Below are positions 1-8,760 of a DNA stretch of 64,000 bases, piece after piece. Source of the DNA: Fibrobacterota bacterium (GTDB lineage: Bacteria > Fibrobacterota > Chitinivibrionia > Chitinivibrionales > Chitinispirillaceae). Numbering within the stretch: the first letter of the stretch is position 1; each line of letters begins with the position of its first letter. The notes below the pieces were generated by a model, which made no database searches, was not told the DNA's origin, and saw only the letters and a program-made list of their open reading frames with translations. The translations under genes and the position numbers were made by a program. The stretch spans positions 1-64,000 of the forward strand of contig JAEZKC010000093.1 of assembly GCA_023436205.1 (NCBI GenBank), read 5' to 3'.

Positions 1-115
1 GGGTTACCTGAGAAAGTTATCAACATATCAACAGTTATCAACAAAAGAAAAAAGAAGCAAAAAAGAAAATTTACGAACACTAATACATGAACATCATATA
101 AATAAACATACAAGG
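1..115. other. AT-rich left edge with TTATCAACA motifs
   Basis: No gene is visible. Positions 18-26 and 36-44 each read TTATCAACA, with a related atatcaaca between them; this is one base away from the DnaA box TTATCCACA. Positions 72-115 form an AT-rich segment that recurs, inverted, at 21878-21920 (18 bases, ataaataaacatacaagg, are identical). Whether the motifs bind DnaA is unknown. Confidence 0.4.
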
Positions 116-447
116 GTGAGCGGAACGGGGCGGTATCATACAACGGATCTGATCCCGTTTCTTAGTCGTGAAGTCATGCCGTCGTGAAGTCGTGCCGTCT
201 CTTCAGATTACCCTTCGACTCCGGCGCACCTACGCTCAAGGTGAGCGGAACGGGGTGGTATCATACAACGGATCTGATCCCGTTTCTTAGTCGTGAAGTC
301 ATGCCGTCGTGAAGTCGTGCCGTCTCTTCAGATTACCCTTCGACGTCCAGCGGACCTACGCTCAAGGTAAGCGAAACGTGGCAGCATCCAATAACAAATC
401 ACCTTACGATTCATTCGGGCAGTCAAGCAGTCGTGAAGTCGTGCTTT
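116..447. repeat. Tandem ~125-bp repeat, two full copies and a decayed third
   Basis: Copy 1 begins at 116 and copy 2 at 241. They are nearly identical, differing mainly around the ttcgactccggcgcacc / ttcgacgtccagcggacc segment. A third, diverged copy starts at 367 and fades near 447. Each contains the words gtcgtgaagtcgtgccgtct and cctacgctcaagg. Related single copies lie at 6191-6315, and the cctacgctcaagg part recurs at 3297-3394, 5702-5798 and, inverted, near 44126-44190. No open frame of interest is present. Confidence 0.85.
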
Positions 448-476
448 TTTTCTTTAGCCAGCTGAAGTCACCTTCG

Positions 477-1283
477 CTACATGCTTAACAAATCCTGCAT
501 GTCCTCCTCGGATATGACAAAATCCACCTCTGCATCATTTTTCATGTGGGAGGGGTTTGTGGTCTTGGGGAGAGGCAGCAGACCAAGCTGAAGAACAAAG
601 CGGATACACAATTGCGACACAGAAACATTATACCTTGAGGCGACCTGCGCCAGCTTTCTGTTTTTAAGCAGCTTTCCGTGCCCGATCGGAGAATAAGCCT
701 CCACCAGTATGTTATTGGCTTTTGAGAAGGCAATCAGGTCTTGAGGTATGTTGCCCGCATGAGCCAGGATCTGATTCACCATTGGCTTGACAGAGCAGGA
801 CGCGAGTATATTTTCGATATCAACCTTTTCAAAATTGGATACACCGATTGCCCGAAGTTTACCGGCATTGTAACCCTCCTCCATTGCTCTCCACACTTCA
901 CGATTGCCCTCAAAGTAGTGCTCCCTGCCATGGAATTCCGCCCAGGGCTTGGGGCTGTGGATTATCATTAAATCTATGTAGTCGAACTTGAGCACCCGCA
1001 GGGATTTGTCAATGGATGAAGCAGCTTCTTTATAGTCTTTGATTTCTGCAGCGACTTTTGAGGTCACAAACATCTCTTCCCGCTTTACACCACTGGCCCT
1101 GATCCCCTCCCCTACTCCGCTTTCGTTATGATAGGCCAGGGCGGTATCGATATGTCGGTAACCGACCTTTGCGGCTTCTACCACCGCATCCTTGACATGG
1201 TGGTTAGAGATAAGCCAGGTGCCAAAACCCAGCTTGGGGATTTCCACGCCATTGGACAGAGTGAACTTTTCTTCCAAAACCAT
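477..1283 (-). CDS. Aldo/keto reductase
   Basis: This is a cytoplasmic NAD(P)H-dependent oxidoreductase of the aldo/keto reductase superfamily, reducing aldehydes or ketones; the substrate is unknown. The 268-residue length is close to that of small bacterial AKR5-type enzymes. The family tetrad is visible: Asp46 and Tyr51 in GYRHIDTALAY, Lys76 in TSK, His109 in IIHSP. GVSNF near 148 and the cofactor-binding PLPKTTNPSHMKND near 237 are also typical. The gene stands alone, is divergent from the FMN reductase downstream, and ends just inside the left repeat block. The family call is firm. Confidence 0.93.
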   Translation of the reverse strand: MVLEEKFTLSNGVEIPKLGFGTWLISNHHVKDAVVEAAKVGYRHIDTALAYHNESGVGEGIRASGVKREEMFVTSKVAAEIKDYKEAASSIDKSLRVLKFDYIDLMIIHSPKPWAEFHGREHYFEGNREVWRAMEEGYNAGKLRAIGVSNFEKVDIENILASCSVKPMVNQILAHAGNIPQDLIAFSKANNILVEAYSPIGHGKLLKNRKLAQVASRYNVSVSQLCIRFVLQLGLLPLPKTTNPSHMKNDAEVDFVISEEDMQDLLSM

Positions 1284-1413
1284 CGTGAACTCCTTTTATA
1301 TTGTAATAGCTGTCTACTGCAAACTGCGATCCGGCTTTTAGTCACAGGCATCATGTTTGCAGTTATGACCTGCAGGCTTGTGCTTATCAATACCGAACAA
1401 ACCGGAAGCGCTT

Positions 1414-2067
1414 ATGAACTCCAATCTTAAACGGCTCAATGTGAAATTTCTTTTGTTTGCGGCATCCCTGCGCAAAGATTCTCTCAACTGGAAGCTGGCC
1501 AGGCTGGCCTCGGAGGTCATTGTCCAGCATGGCGGATCAGTTGACATGGCAGAAATGGCCGATTTCGAGTGTCCATCTTACAATCAAGATGAACAGGAAA
1601 ATCACGGCTTTCCCGTTGGTGCCGAAGAATTCAAGCGGCGGCTTGAACTCAGTGATGCCTTCGTGATAGCTTCACCGGAATACAATTTTTCCATGCCCGG
1701 GGTGCTCAAGAACTCCATCGACTGGGTTTCCAGATACAAGCCGCAGCCCTTCAACGAAAAGCACGCTCTCCTCCTTTCCGCATCGCCATCAATGGCAGGC
1801 GGCAACCGGGGGCTATGGTCTCTGCGAATTCCCCTGGAGCACCTGGGATCGCGAGTATTCCCCGACATGTTTTCTCTGGCTCAGGCGTCAAGAGGGTTTG
1901 ATCAGAGCGGAAACATCGCCAACATGGAACTTCGGGAGCGCTTTGTGAAAACAATTTCCGCATTCATGGATCTTGTGGAGGCCGACAAACACTATGAGCG
2001 CACCAAAAAAGGCTGGTTTGAGTTCCTGGGAGAACAAACAGGGAAAGATACCGAGAGGCAGGAGTGA
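1414..2067 (+). CDS. NADPH-dependent FMN reductase-like flavoprotein
   Basis: This is a flavodoxin-fold NAD(P)H:FMN/quinone reductase (FMN_red family, cytoplasmic). The N-terminal FAASLRKDSLNWKLA is the phosphate-binding loop of bound FMN, and SPEYNFSMPGVLKNSIDWVSR is the family signature for the isoalloxazine site. The open frame extends up to a TTG at 1378, but the ATG at 1414 has ggaag five to ten bases upstream and begins just before the first beta strand, so I start there (217 residues). It is divergent from the aldo/keto reductase, and the two may share a redox or detoxification context; that is inference. Confidence 0.9.
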   Translation: MNSNLKRLNVKFLLFAASLRKDSLNWKLARLASEVIVQHGGSVDMAEMADFECPSYNQDEQENHGFPVGAEEFKRRLELSDAFVIASPEYNFSMPGVLKNSIDWVSRYKPQPFNEKHALLLSASPSMAGGNRGLWSLRIPLEHLGSRVFPDMFSLAQASRGFDQSGNIANMELRERFVKTISAFMDLVEADKHYERTKKGWFEFLGEQTGKDTERQE

Positions 2068-2076
2068 GACAGGCCT

Positions 2077-2097
2077 CCCGAAAATCGGGTCTTTGCT
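2077..2097 (+). terminator. Probable terminator after FMN reductase
   Basis: A short hairpin, cccga/tcggg around aaa at 2077-2089, is followed by the T-rich stretch tctttgcttttt. It sits about ten bases after the FMN reductase stop. Confidence 0.5.
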
Positions 2098-2219
2098 TTT
2101 TCGTATGATGAATAAAGAGCAGAAAAAAAATCATAATCAATCTTATCGAATAACGAATCTTAAATATCGAAGTGAAGGACCACTTGACAGGAATCGTAAC
2201 AATATGGTGACAAGCGTCA

Positions 2220-3107
2220 CTAATATCTAAGCAGCCCATCGGTAATGGAGCGGCTAAACCTCTTGGCGATAGTCCCATCCGGATCAAGTTCGGGATTGAA
2301 AATGGTTATGGATATTCCCACCGCTATACCTGATTCCATGAGTGCAGAGAGTACCTCAGTGAGCTCGAACCATTGCAGCCCCCCGGGGACCCGGTAATCG
2401 ACAGCCGGCATAATGGAATCATCAAGAACATCGGCATCACAATGAATCCAGACGCCATCCAGGTTTTTCCTTTGCAGTGTTTCGATAGGTTTCTGAACAG
2501 CTTTTGAAAATCCCAGTTCTCTGACTTTACCTAAATCATAATTGGCTATAGCGGTCTTTGAAATATCCTGACTTCCATACTCCTTCTGGTCCTCCAGATC
2601 GCGATATCCAAAAGCAACAATACTGTCGTCTTGCAGCAAAGGTTTGAGATTATCGATATCGGTTAAGATATCAGGCCCTCTGCCTGAAACGATTGCCAAC
2701 TCCATGGAAGCCACTTCGCCGTTGGGTTCTGCTTCAGGCTGGAAGAAATCAGCATGCCCGTCAATAAAAAACAGGCCGTATCTGCCCAATCGCCTTAAAG
2801 CCAGCATGCACCCGATAAGTATGCTGCAATCACCGCCAAGCACAACCGGAAATTTACCTTGCCCTATTATATCAGTGGTTTTATCGGCCAATCGTAAAGA
2901 GCATTCCCTTATTGAATGTGGATTCAACAGAAGAGTGGATCGATCTTTTTGAGCTTCACGAAAAGGAATATCCACTTGACCGATATAATCTGCCTGCAGA
3001 TCGTCCATCAGGCCAGCCTTTTTCAACGCCCGAGGCAGCAACTCAACTCCTGAAACAGACAACCCAAGCGAGGATGGTACCTCCAGTATGGAAAAACGCG
3101 TCGCCAT
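2220..3107 (-). CDS. Arginase/agmatinase-family hydrolase
   Basis: This belongs to the ureohydrolase family, Mn-dependent enzymes that cleave guanidino or formimino compounds. Metal-site motifs in order are GGDCS (about 91-95), DGHADF (116-121) and HCDADVLDDS (about 209). The first motif has Cys where classical arginase has the ligand His (GGDHS), which separates it from true arginases; arginase-like subfamilies tolerate this. The start is taken at 3107 because GGGAG lies nine bases upstream; the frame extends 15 codons further without a good ribosome site. The gene is single, and the substrate cannot be told. Confidence 0.88.
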   Translation of the reverse strand: MATRFSILEVPSSLGLSVSGVELLPRALKKAGLMDDLQADYIGQVDIPFREAQKDRSTLLLNPHSIRECSLRLADKTTDIIGQGKFPVVLGGDCSILIGCMLALRRLGRYGLFFIDGHADFFQPEAEPNGEVASMELAIVSGRGPDILTDIDNLKPLLQDDSIVAFGYRDLEDQKEYGSQDISKTAIANYDLGKVRELGFSKAVQKPIETLQRKNLDGVWIHCDADVLDDSIMPAVDYRVPGGLQWFELTEVLSALMESGIAVGISITIFNPELDPDGTIAKRFSRSITDGLLRY

Positions 3108-3256
3108 AGCATTTACTCCCGGTACGGACAACCATACCCTCCACCGTTTCAAGTATGGAAACGTAGTGAGTGCATCATTCCGTTTTACTTTTGCAGTTTT
3201 CAGGTATTGAAGTGCAATAATGTATCCAAAAGGGTTTTCATAGCGGGAGACGGACC

Positions 3257-3394
3257 GGTGACCTGCGAGGCGTCTTCGCCGTTAACGTGATTTTTTTCGA
3301 CTTCGGAGGACCTACGCTCAAGGTGAGCAGGGCGGTAGCATAAATGATGGTGAAAAACATCATTACCGTTTAATGCAGCCCGGTTCACCGGGCT
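3257..3394. repeat. Dispersed repeat, copy 1
   Basis: The shared 30-bp end lies at 3257-3286 (ggtgacctgcgaggcgtcttcgccgttaac in two parts). It is followed at 3297-3394 by a segment almost identical to 5702-5798, with about one substitution and one indel. The segment includes the hairpin gcccggttcaccgggc. It lies between the arginase-like gene and the methyltransferase. Confidence 0.85.
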
Positions 3395-3434
3395 CGCACC
3401 AGATTGCCGTATAGTCGATGGCCTTCTCCTATTA

Positions 3435-4178
3435 CTATTTCTCAAGCTTCCATATCAATACAGGACTGTTTTCCTCCACAAAGCTGCCCTTATCGTAACT
3501 CCCCCACAGTTCAAGCACTTTGAACCCAACCGACTCCGCCATTTTCCTGAACTGATCCTTACCTATAAACTCAAACTCCATTCTCAGCAGACTTTTTGAC
3601 TGCATAACTCCAGCACCATCGTACATCTCGAAATACTGAAACCGCTCTACAACCGGGTTACCACCAGTTTCGACTCCAGATACTGCCAGCACCCCTGATT
3701 CTGTTCTGAAATGTCCAACATACCTCAGCACGCCATCCACACTTCTCTTGCGCACTGCAGGATTATGCATTGTGCAAATAAATGTACCCCCGCGAATAAG
3801 CGAGCGGTAAGTGCGTAAAAGAACCTCCAACTGGTTCTCTTGACCCACGATTTCCATAAATGACTGAAAGGGAAGAATAGCCAAATCAAAAACGGAATCG
3901 TAGCAAATATCCAGTAGATTCATGCAGACGACGTCCGCATGGAGCTCTCGCTGCTGCAACTTCTTTGTAAGCTTTTCGAGCATTTTCGCAGACTGGTCGA
4001 CACAGGTTAAGTTTGCGCCAGCTTCAATCAACGGTATGGATAACCTTCCAGTTCCTGAAGTCAGCTCGATAACTTTTCTCTTTCCGGTGATTTGCTCTTT
4101 AAACAATTCCACATCATAAGCAGTATCTGCATAGATATCATAGAAGTCAGCTATTTGATCATAATCAATAGTCATCAT
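3435..4178 (-). CDS. Class I SAM-dependent methyltransferase
   Basis: This is a cytoplasmic methyltransferase of 247 residues. Motif I, VIELTSGTGRLSIPLIEAG (about 35-53), carries the glycine-rich SAM loop, and LTCVDQSAKMLEKL provides the acidic ribose-binding residue. LAILPFQSFMEI resembles motif IV. The N-terminal YDQIADFYDIYADTAYDVELF is typical of Methyltransf_25 proteins acting on small molecules. The start could be either of two adjacent ATGs (4178 or 4175); agggat precedes both. The substrate is unknown. Confidence 0.88.
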   Translation of the reverse strand: MMTIDYDQIADFYDIYADTAYDVELFKEQITGKRKVIELTSGTGRLSIPLIEAGANLTCVDQSAKMLEKLTKKLQQRELHADVVCMNLLDICYDSVFDLAILPFQSFMEIVGQENQLEVLLRTYRSLIRGGTFICTMHNPAVRKRSVDGVLRYVGHFRTESGVLAVSGVETGGNPVVERFQYFEMYDGAGVMQSKSLLRMEFEFIGKDQFRKMAESVGFKVLELWGSYDKGSFVEENSPVLIWKLEK

Positions 4179-4216
4179 TAATCCCTGCCTCTCAGCGAAT
4201 TTTCAGTCTGGGTGCT

Positions 4217-4636
4217 TCAGGCCACCTTGCCACTGCCAACATAGTACTGGTTCCTTTCACCGCAGCTTATACAAACCGGCTTGTGCATGCAAAGAATTTC
4301 TCCGCACTTGCCGCACTTCCACTTTTCCTCCTCACTTTGTAAAAAGCCGGCCATCCCCTTTTCCTGGATAGTTTTCATATTGTCATAGATATCCACACCG
4401 TACTTGGTCCTGTAGCGCTTGTCCAGGTTTTTCAACCGCGAACAGGGATACTTGCGGCACGAAATGCAAAACTCCGTCGTGGTTGCCTTTTCTGCACAGT
4501 GCTTGATTTTGCAGGTCGTGCAGTAGGCCGGTTTCTCTTTGAGACTGTTACATCCGGAGCATCTCTTTTTCCTGCGCTGGAATCCGGAACAGAGCTCGCA
4601 GTTGATTCCACAAGGGGCAATGTTTTCTTTTTCCAT
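4217..4636 (-). CDS. DUF3795-type Cys-rich protein
   Basis: This is a small zinc-finger-like protein of unknown function. It begins with APCGINCELCSGF and continues with many CxxC pairs (CSGCN, CTTC, CISC, CGKCG, CISCG), about sixteen cysteines in 139 residues. The N-terminus matches the pattern of DUF3795 proteins. The C-terminal part (from about 105) adds two more CxxC pairs like a zinc ribbon. There is a good ribosome site (ggag) before the ATG. It is on the same strand as the preceding small membrane protein, with a 47-base gap, so co-transcription is possible. Confidence 0.8.
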   Translation of the reverse strand: MEKENIAPCGINCELCSGFQRRKKRCSGCNSLKEKPAYCTTCKIKHCAEKATTTEFCISCRKYPCSRLKNLDKRYRTKYGVDIYDNMKTIQEKGMAGFLQSEEEKWKCGKCGEILCMHKPVCISCGERNQYYVGSGKVA

Positions 4637-4683
4637 ATTGATTGCTCCTTCACTGTAGTAATAAAAAAAGGTAAGATCAATCC

Positions 4684-5142
4684 TTAAAAGGTAGCCACAA
4701 TCGATATACCGGCACTTGCAAGCCCGACCATCATAGGAACTGCATAGGCAAACCTGCCCTTTTCAGATACAACCCAGGCCATGCTGTTTACCGAAGTGTA
4801 TGCCATAAGCCCGGATGTAACGAGTGTCATGGACTCTGCCCATGGATCATTTCTATAGAGTCCGACAGCACTGACAATAGCACAGGCAGCAGTTCCATAC
4901 TCCGCAAGCAGATGCGGCCACATAACCTGATTTGTTCCCTTGTCTCTTGCCCGGAATATGTTCCCATTCATATTGATATTCTTCTGAGAGATCAGATCAA
5001 GTGTCCAGACAGTTCCGATCCCTATACCTGTAATCAGCAACCCCGTTGGGGCAACAATGTTTCTTGCCACATCATTGTTTGCGGAAGATTCTACTGAACA
5101 CACTACCAGTAAGGCCACGAAGATTATGCATCCCAATCTCAT
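4684..5142 (-). CDS. Small membrane protein of unknown function
   Basis: This is a 152-residue hydrophobic protein that I do not recognise. The first 20 residues look like a signal peptide (ending VESSA or nearby). Three to four further hydrophobic stretches follow (about 30-52, 80-97, 105-122, 130-150), so it is probably an inner-membrane protein. A strong ribosome site (aaaggg) precedes the ATG. It lies upstream of the DUF3795 gene on the same strand. Confidence 0.7.
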   Translation of the reverse strand: MRLGCIIFVALLVVCSVESSANNDVARNIVAPTGLLITGIGIGTVWTLDLISQKNINMNGNIFRARDKGTNQVMWPHLLAEYGTAACAIVSAVGLYRNDPWAESMTLVTSGLMAYTSVNSMAWVVSEKGRFAYAVPMMVGLASAGISIVATF

Positions 5143-5410
5143 ACAGTTTTTCCCTTTTTATCTGTTTCGATTTCCCGAGGTGCCAGTTCAGGTTTTTCTC
5201 CGTTTCAGTATACATTGTGGCTGATCAAAGGTGAAGAGTTTAGGACTACAGGCGTAACTCGGATATTTCACTTCTCAATTATAGTCCTTCGCCCCAAACC
5301 GGAGATACCCACTTTCAGGCAATGCGTAAATTATTTTATAACCAAGAGGGCTCGTCAAAATGAACTTCTGAAGATACCCGCTTCTTTCTAATGTATAAGG
5401 GATATAATTT

Positions 5411-5731
5411 ATGGCCAGGCCAAAAATTTCAGCCACACTAGCTTTACCTTTTTTACTGTTTATTCTGTTCACATTACCCGCATTTGGCGATACCGATTCG
5501 GCATTTTCAAATAACCAGAAGATACCGGTGTGGACCAATATCGGACAATCCCTTCTACTGCCGGCATACGGCAGCTACAAATCCGAAAACTACATTCTAT
5601 CCTCTATTCAGGCTTGTGTTGACCTCATTCCGCTTTATATCCTTGCCACACAGAACTTTGAAGGCGAAGAATCGATGAGCATTTTGTATTTACCCATTTT
5701 TTCGACTTCGGAGGACCTACGCTCAAGGTGA
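5411..5731 (+). pseudogene. Secreted protein gene cut off by a dispersed repeat
   Basis: The frame starts with a clear signal peptide (ARPKISATLALPFLLFILFTL..AFG) and a short conserved-looking segment on IPVWTNIGQSLLLPAYGSY, typical of DUF5683-like small outer-membrane or periplasmic proteins. From 5702 the codons are read from the dispersed repeat (ttcgacttcggaggacctacg), so the last ten residues, FSTSEDLRSR, are repeat-encoded and not native. I infer the original gene was longer and lost its 3' part when the repeat arrived. A protein may still be made, but it would lack most of the domain. Confidence 0.6.
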
Positions 5732-5928
5732 GCGGGGCGGTAGCATAAATGATGGTGAAAAACATCATTACCGTTAATGCAGCCCGGTTCACCGGGCTTT
5801 ACATTCCTTCAGGGACGGGATTTATCCCGTTCTTAAATTCGTGATCAACGCACTCCGATGCCTATCTTCGATAAAACTCCAGAGCGGGAGATGGTGCCGG
5901 TGACCTGCAAGGCGTCTTCGCCGTTAAC
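5702..5928. repeat. Dispersed repeat, copy 2
   Basis: Positions 5702-5798 nearly duplicate 3297-3394. They are followed by a middle part with cattccttcagggacggg and ctccgatgcctatcttcga that is shared with 33265-33420. The copy ends in the common 30-bp end at 5899-5928. It is therefore the fullest version of the composite repeat, and it overwrites the end of the gene starting at 5411. Confidence 0.85.
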
Positions 5929-6589
5929 ACAAATATGTCCCAGCGTGACGCCGCCCCTTCAGGGCTCCGGAAAAAATGTTTTTGGTTCGTCAACCCAGGG
6001 CGACGCGGAAGACCGCTCTGCCCTGGGCTAGTATGATATCGCCCCTTCAGGGCTGGGTCCTCTTGTTTTGTAATGCTCTTTCCATTGATTGATGTTATGT
6101 GAGAGAGCGTCCATATTGATGCTATATGAGAGAGCGCCCATCCTGACGGATGGGGCTACTGCCGGAAGTGCCCGTACGTAATAGTGACAATCAGGATTAC
6201 CCTTCGACTCCGAAGACTGCGCTCTGGGTGAGCGGAACGGGGACGGCAATCGTATAAAACCAAGTCCGATTCATAATCGTGCAGTCAAGCACTCGTGAAG
6301 TCGTGCCGTCTCTTTTACTGCCACTATATACCGGGAGTAATCGGGATATCAACTCTAACCCCGAATTTAAAATTGTTAAATGTAGTAATTCAGTCTCTGT
6401 CAATCATTTCGCCACCAGTATCTCTTAACAAAATCATAATGTAAAACAGGACCGATCTCAAACCCTTTTGAAAAATGGATTTTGAATGATGAACCCAAAG
6501 AGCACATAATTCCTAAATCACGAATGGTCTTGGAACAGGAGCTAACTTACTACATCTCACTTACAAGCAAAGTCACCTTAGTTTCATTA
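5929..6589. repeat. Repeat-rich intergenic region
   Basis: No convincing gene is present. The motif gccccttcagggct occurs twice (about 5953 and 6043). The stretch 6191-6315 is a single diverged copy of the tandem unit seen at the left edge (cccttcgactccg, gtgagcggaacgg, gtcgtgccgtctctt). Open frames crossing it are translations of repeats and were not called. Confidence 0.7.
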
Positions 6590-7639
6590 TCATTCAACCT
6601 CTCCCAGCACCTCTCCTGCCACCGGCAGCGCAGCCCTCTCAATTGTAGCTTGCATTACATTCACCACACTCATCAGTACATCGGGGCGAGTGCCACTGAC
6701 CTTCATATTTACCGGCACCCGGGTTACTATTCTATCCTGCTCATCTTCAGCAATCTCCCCCAGAGCCTCGGCAACAGCATCCCTGAGCTGCTTAAGAAAG
6801 TTCTGGTTGGCATCGGGATCAAGAATCGAAATGTTTTTATAGGTCGATTGAACCATACCGCGGATAGTGCCCTCTTCTGCCCTGATATCAGCATGGATGC
6901 TCAGAGTTCCTCCTTCGAACGTAAGACCGGCAATTTCCGAAACGTAATCATTAAAATCTGTAAGATGCATATCAGCTATACTTACTACAAGATGAAACTG
7001 AAGATCGGTTGCTACTGGATTGAAGGTCATAAACACATTCAGCGCTCCGGTACCCTTGACAATACCCTGCACCTCCACGGTGGCATAGAGGGAATCGGAA
7101 AGATCCGCACTGTTAGTCAGATTCTCTATTTGCCCCTGCAGTTCGGTAAAATCGATGGAAAAAGGGACATCCTTTGTTTCATCTCGCAACACTACCACTC
7201 CCTGCTCAAACCGCAAGAGATCTAGTTCTACAGGAGCCAGGCTTCGAAAAACGCTTGTCAATGCCGGCCCCTGCGGTTCAGGCTGTCCTTCAGCGCTCTT
7301 TTTGGTAATCTGGCGCACCTCGAGGTTGTTGACATATATTTGTCCGACAATGGAACCGGACAGAAGCTGCCCCCAGTTAATATTAACCGCTACTCTCTTT
7401 ACCTGCAGCACCGGAACATCAACCGCGGGGCTGCTGAGCGCAAGGTCAATATTTTGAATACTGTAAAAACCCTGGAAAAGACTGAGCTGCACCCTTCCCA
7501 CGTTGCCGGAAACTCCCTTGGTCTCATCGATTTGATCATTTATGTACCACTGGATGACAAATCCCAAGGAAAGCCCCAGTAAAACCAAAAAGCCGAACAC
7601 GATCAGCAGAATGACAATAATTTTTCTTGATTTTTTCAT
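6590..7639 (-). CDS. AsmA/DUF748-like membrane-anchored protein
   Basis: A single N-terminal transmembrane anchor (residues about 8-30) is followed by a ~320-residue beta-rich periplasmic region. The segment GNVGRVQLSLFQGFYSIQNIDLALSSPA resembles the start of AsmA/DUF748 lipid-transport-type repeats. This family bridges the periplasm and affects outer-membrane lipid supply, and the protein is short for it. It stands alone between repeat-rich flanks. The family call rests on fold-like pattern, not on a strict motif, so it is moderate. Confidence 0.65.
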   Translation of the reverse strand: MKKSRKIIVILLIVFGFLVLLGLSLGFVIQWYINDQIDETKGVSGNVGRVQLSLFQGFYSIQNIDLALSSPAVDVPVLQVKRVAVNINWGQLLSGSIVGQIYVNNLEVRQITKKSAEGQPEPQGPALTSVFRSLAPVELDLLRFEQGVVVLRDETKDVPFSIDFTELQGQIENLTNSADLSDSLYATVEVQGIVKGTGALNVFMTFNPVATDLQFHLVVSIADMHLTDFNDYVSEIAGLTFEGGTLSIHADIRAEEGTIRGMVQSTYKNISILDPDANQNFLKQLRDAVAEALGEIAEDEQDRIVTRVPVNMKVSGTRPDVLMSVVNVMQATIERAALPVAGEVLGEVE

Positions 7640-7754
7640 GGCTGAACCTGGTTAGGAGGTACGACGCACTATATAAAAGATGTGAAGCGAAAAGCAGGCC
7701 TAAGAGCGTTTGGGGGAGGGAATATCGAATCGAATAAATAATTCTGTCTATCTA

Positions 7755-7815
7755 TGTGAAGAAGTCAACTCTGAAGGGTTTTCATGACTTGATCGGAAAA
7801 GCCGAGTACGATAAC
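7755..7815. repeat. 61-bp repeat, partner at 33451-33511
   Basis: This block starts tgtgaagaagtcaactctga and includes ttttcatgacttgatcgg. It matches 33451-33511 at about 58 of 61 positions. The bases after it (acgaacccgagtagg) belong to a gtactcg-rich repeat also seen at 33545-33585 and 48330-48440. Confidence 0.85.
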
Positions 7816-7848
7816 CCGAATACGAACCCGAGTAGGAAAAGAATCGAG

Positions 7849-8697
7849 CTAAGATAGATTTTCCGTATGTTTCAGAATAGCTGCAACGATTCTATCCCAT
7901 TCAGCATAATGGATCTCATGGCCAGATCCTTCAAGCACCAGAAGTTTCGATTGAGGAATCGCTTTATGCATCACCTCAGCATGAACAAACGGTAACACCT
8001 GGTCTTCAGTTCCGTGAATAATGAGAAACGGGACCTTAATTTGACTTGACTTCCCGTATAGTTCCTCACCACCCTTAAGTGTTGCATGGTTAAACATACT
8101 GAGAAGTGATGCAGCTCGAGTTATCTCCGTTTGAGCCAATTTATATGCACGGTCCTCATCAAACGGATGAGCACTGCCGTTGAGAAGCTGCCAGCCTTTT
8201 ACCAGATAATCAGTAACTGCTTTCTGATCACCCCAGTCGAGCTTAGCAGCTTTCTTGTGGTACTCAATCACCCTCTGATCCACTTGAGGCAGTTCCGGTA
8301 AATCATCCCATATCCCCGAAGAGATCGCCGTGATGGACAATACCCGATCGGGATATTTAATACCGATAATCTGGGCAATCATTCCCCCCAGAGACATCCC
8401 TGCCAAGTGAGCTTTCACGACACCGTATCCGTCAAGAATCGCCAGAGCATCATCGGCCATATCCAGCACCGAATACTCCGAACTGCCTGGAGCATAACAG
8501 GTGGAGCACCCCACATCCCTGTTATCATATCGTATCACAAATCGCTTCTGGTTACTCAGCCTTTGACAGAAGTCATCATCCCACCAGACCATCGATGCCA
8601 TGGCACCCATAATGAGCAGAATGCAAGAATCATGAGGATCGCCGAATGATTCGGTACAGAGTTCAACTTTGCCGTGTTTTATAATTCTGGTTGGCAT
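7849..8697 (-). CDS. Alpha/beta hydrolase
   Basis: This is a soluble serine hydrolase, 282 residues. The nucleophile elbow is GMSLGG (Ser102), the acid is in HGTEDQVLPF (about 231), and the catalytic His is in GSGHEIHYAEWD (about 261). The region after the first strand, IMGAMASMVWWDDDFCQRL, places the oxyanion hole. The pattern is that of small esterases, including the RdmC/aclacinomycin methylesterase-like group. Aaggat precedes the ATG. It is transcribed away from the DUF421/antiporter pair on the same strand with a short gap, so a weak operon link is possible. Confidence 0.9.
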   Translation of the reverse strand: MPTRIIKHGKVELCTESFGDPHDSCILLIMGAMASMVWWDDDFCQRLSNQKRFVIRYDNRDVGCSTCYAPGSSEYSVLDMADDALAILDGYGVVKAHLAGMSLGGMIAQIIGIKYPDRVLSITAISSGIWDDLPELPQVDQRVIEYHKKAAKLDWGDQKAVTDYLVKGWQLLNGSAHPFDEDRAYKLAQTEITRAASLLSMFNHATLKGGEELYGKSSQIKVPFLIIHGTEDQVLPFVHAEVMHKAIPQSKLLVLEGSGHEIHYAEWDRIVAAILKHTENLS

Positions 8698-8760
8698 TAT
8701 TTTATCCTTTCAAGCAGATGTCGTTATTTGATTCAGAGTAAATGGTTCTAGATGCTGCCC

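Noticed and set aside
116..447. CRISPR-like array
   Set aside because: The units are ~125 bp, almost identical throughout, with no short constant repeat and variable spacer; no cas gene is near.
3297..3394. Possible small RNA with gcccggttcaccgggc hairpin
   Set aside because: The same segment is at 5702-5798 as part of the dispersed repeat, so the hairpin is a repeat property and not evidence of an RNA gene here.
6482..7225. Plus-strand frame of 247 codons
   Set aside because: It is the antisense shadow of the AsmA-like gene, rich in His, Ile and Ser; the minus frame has a membrane anchor and ribosome site.
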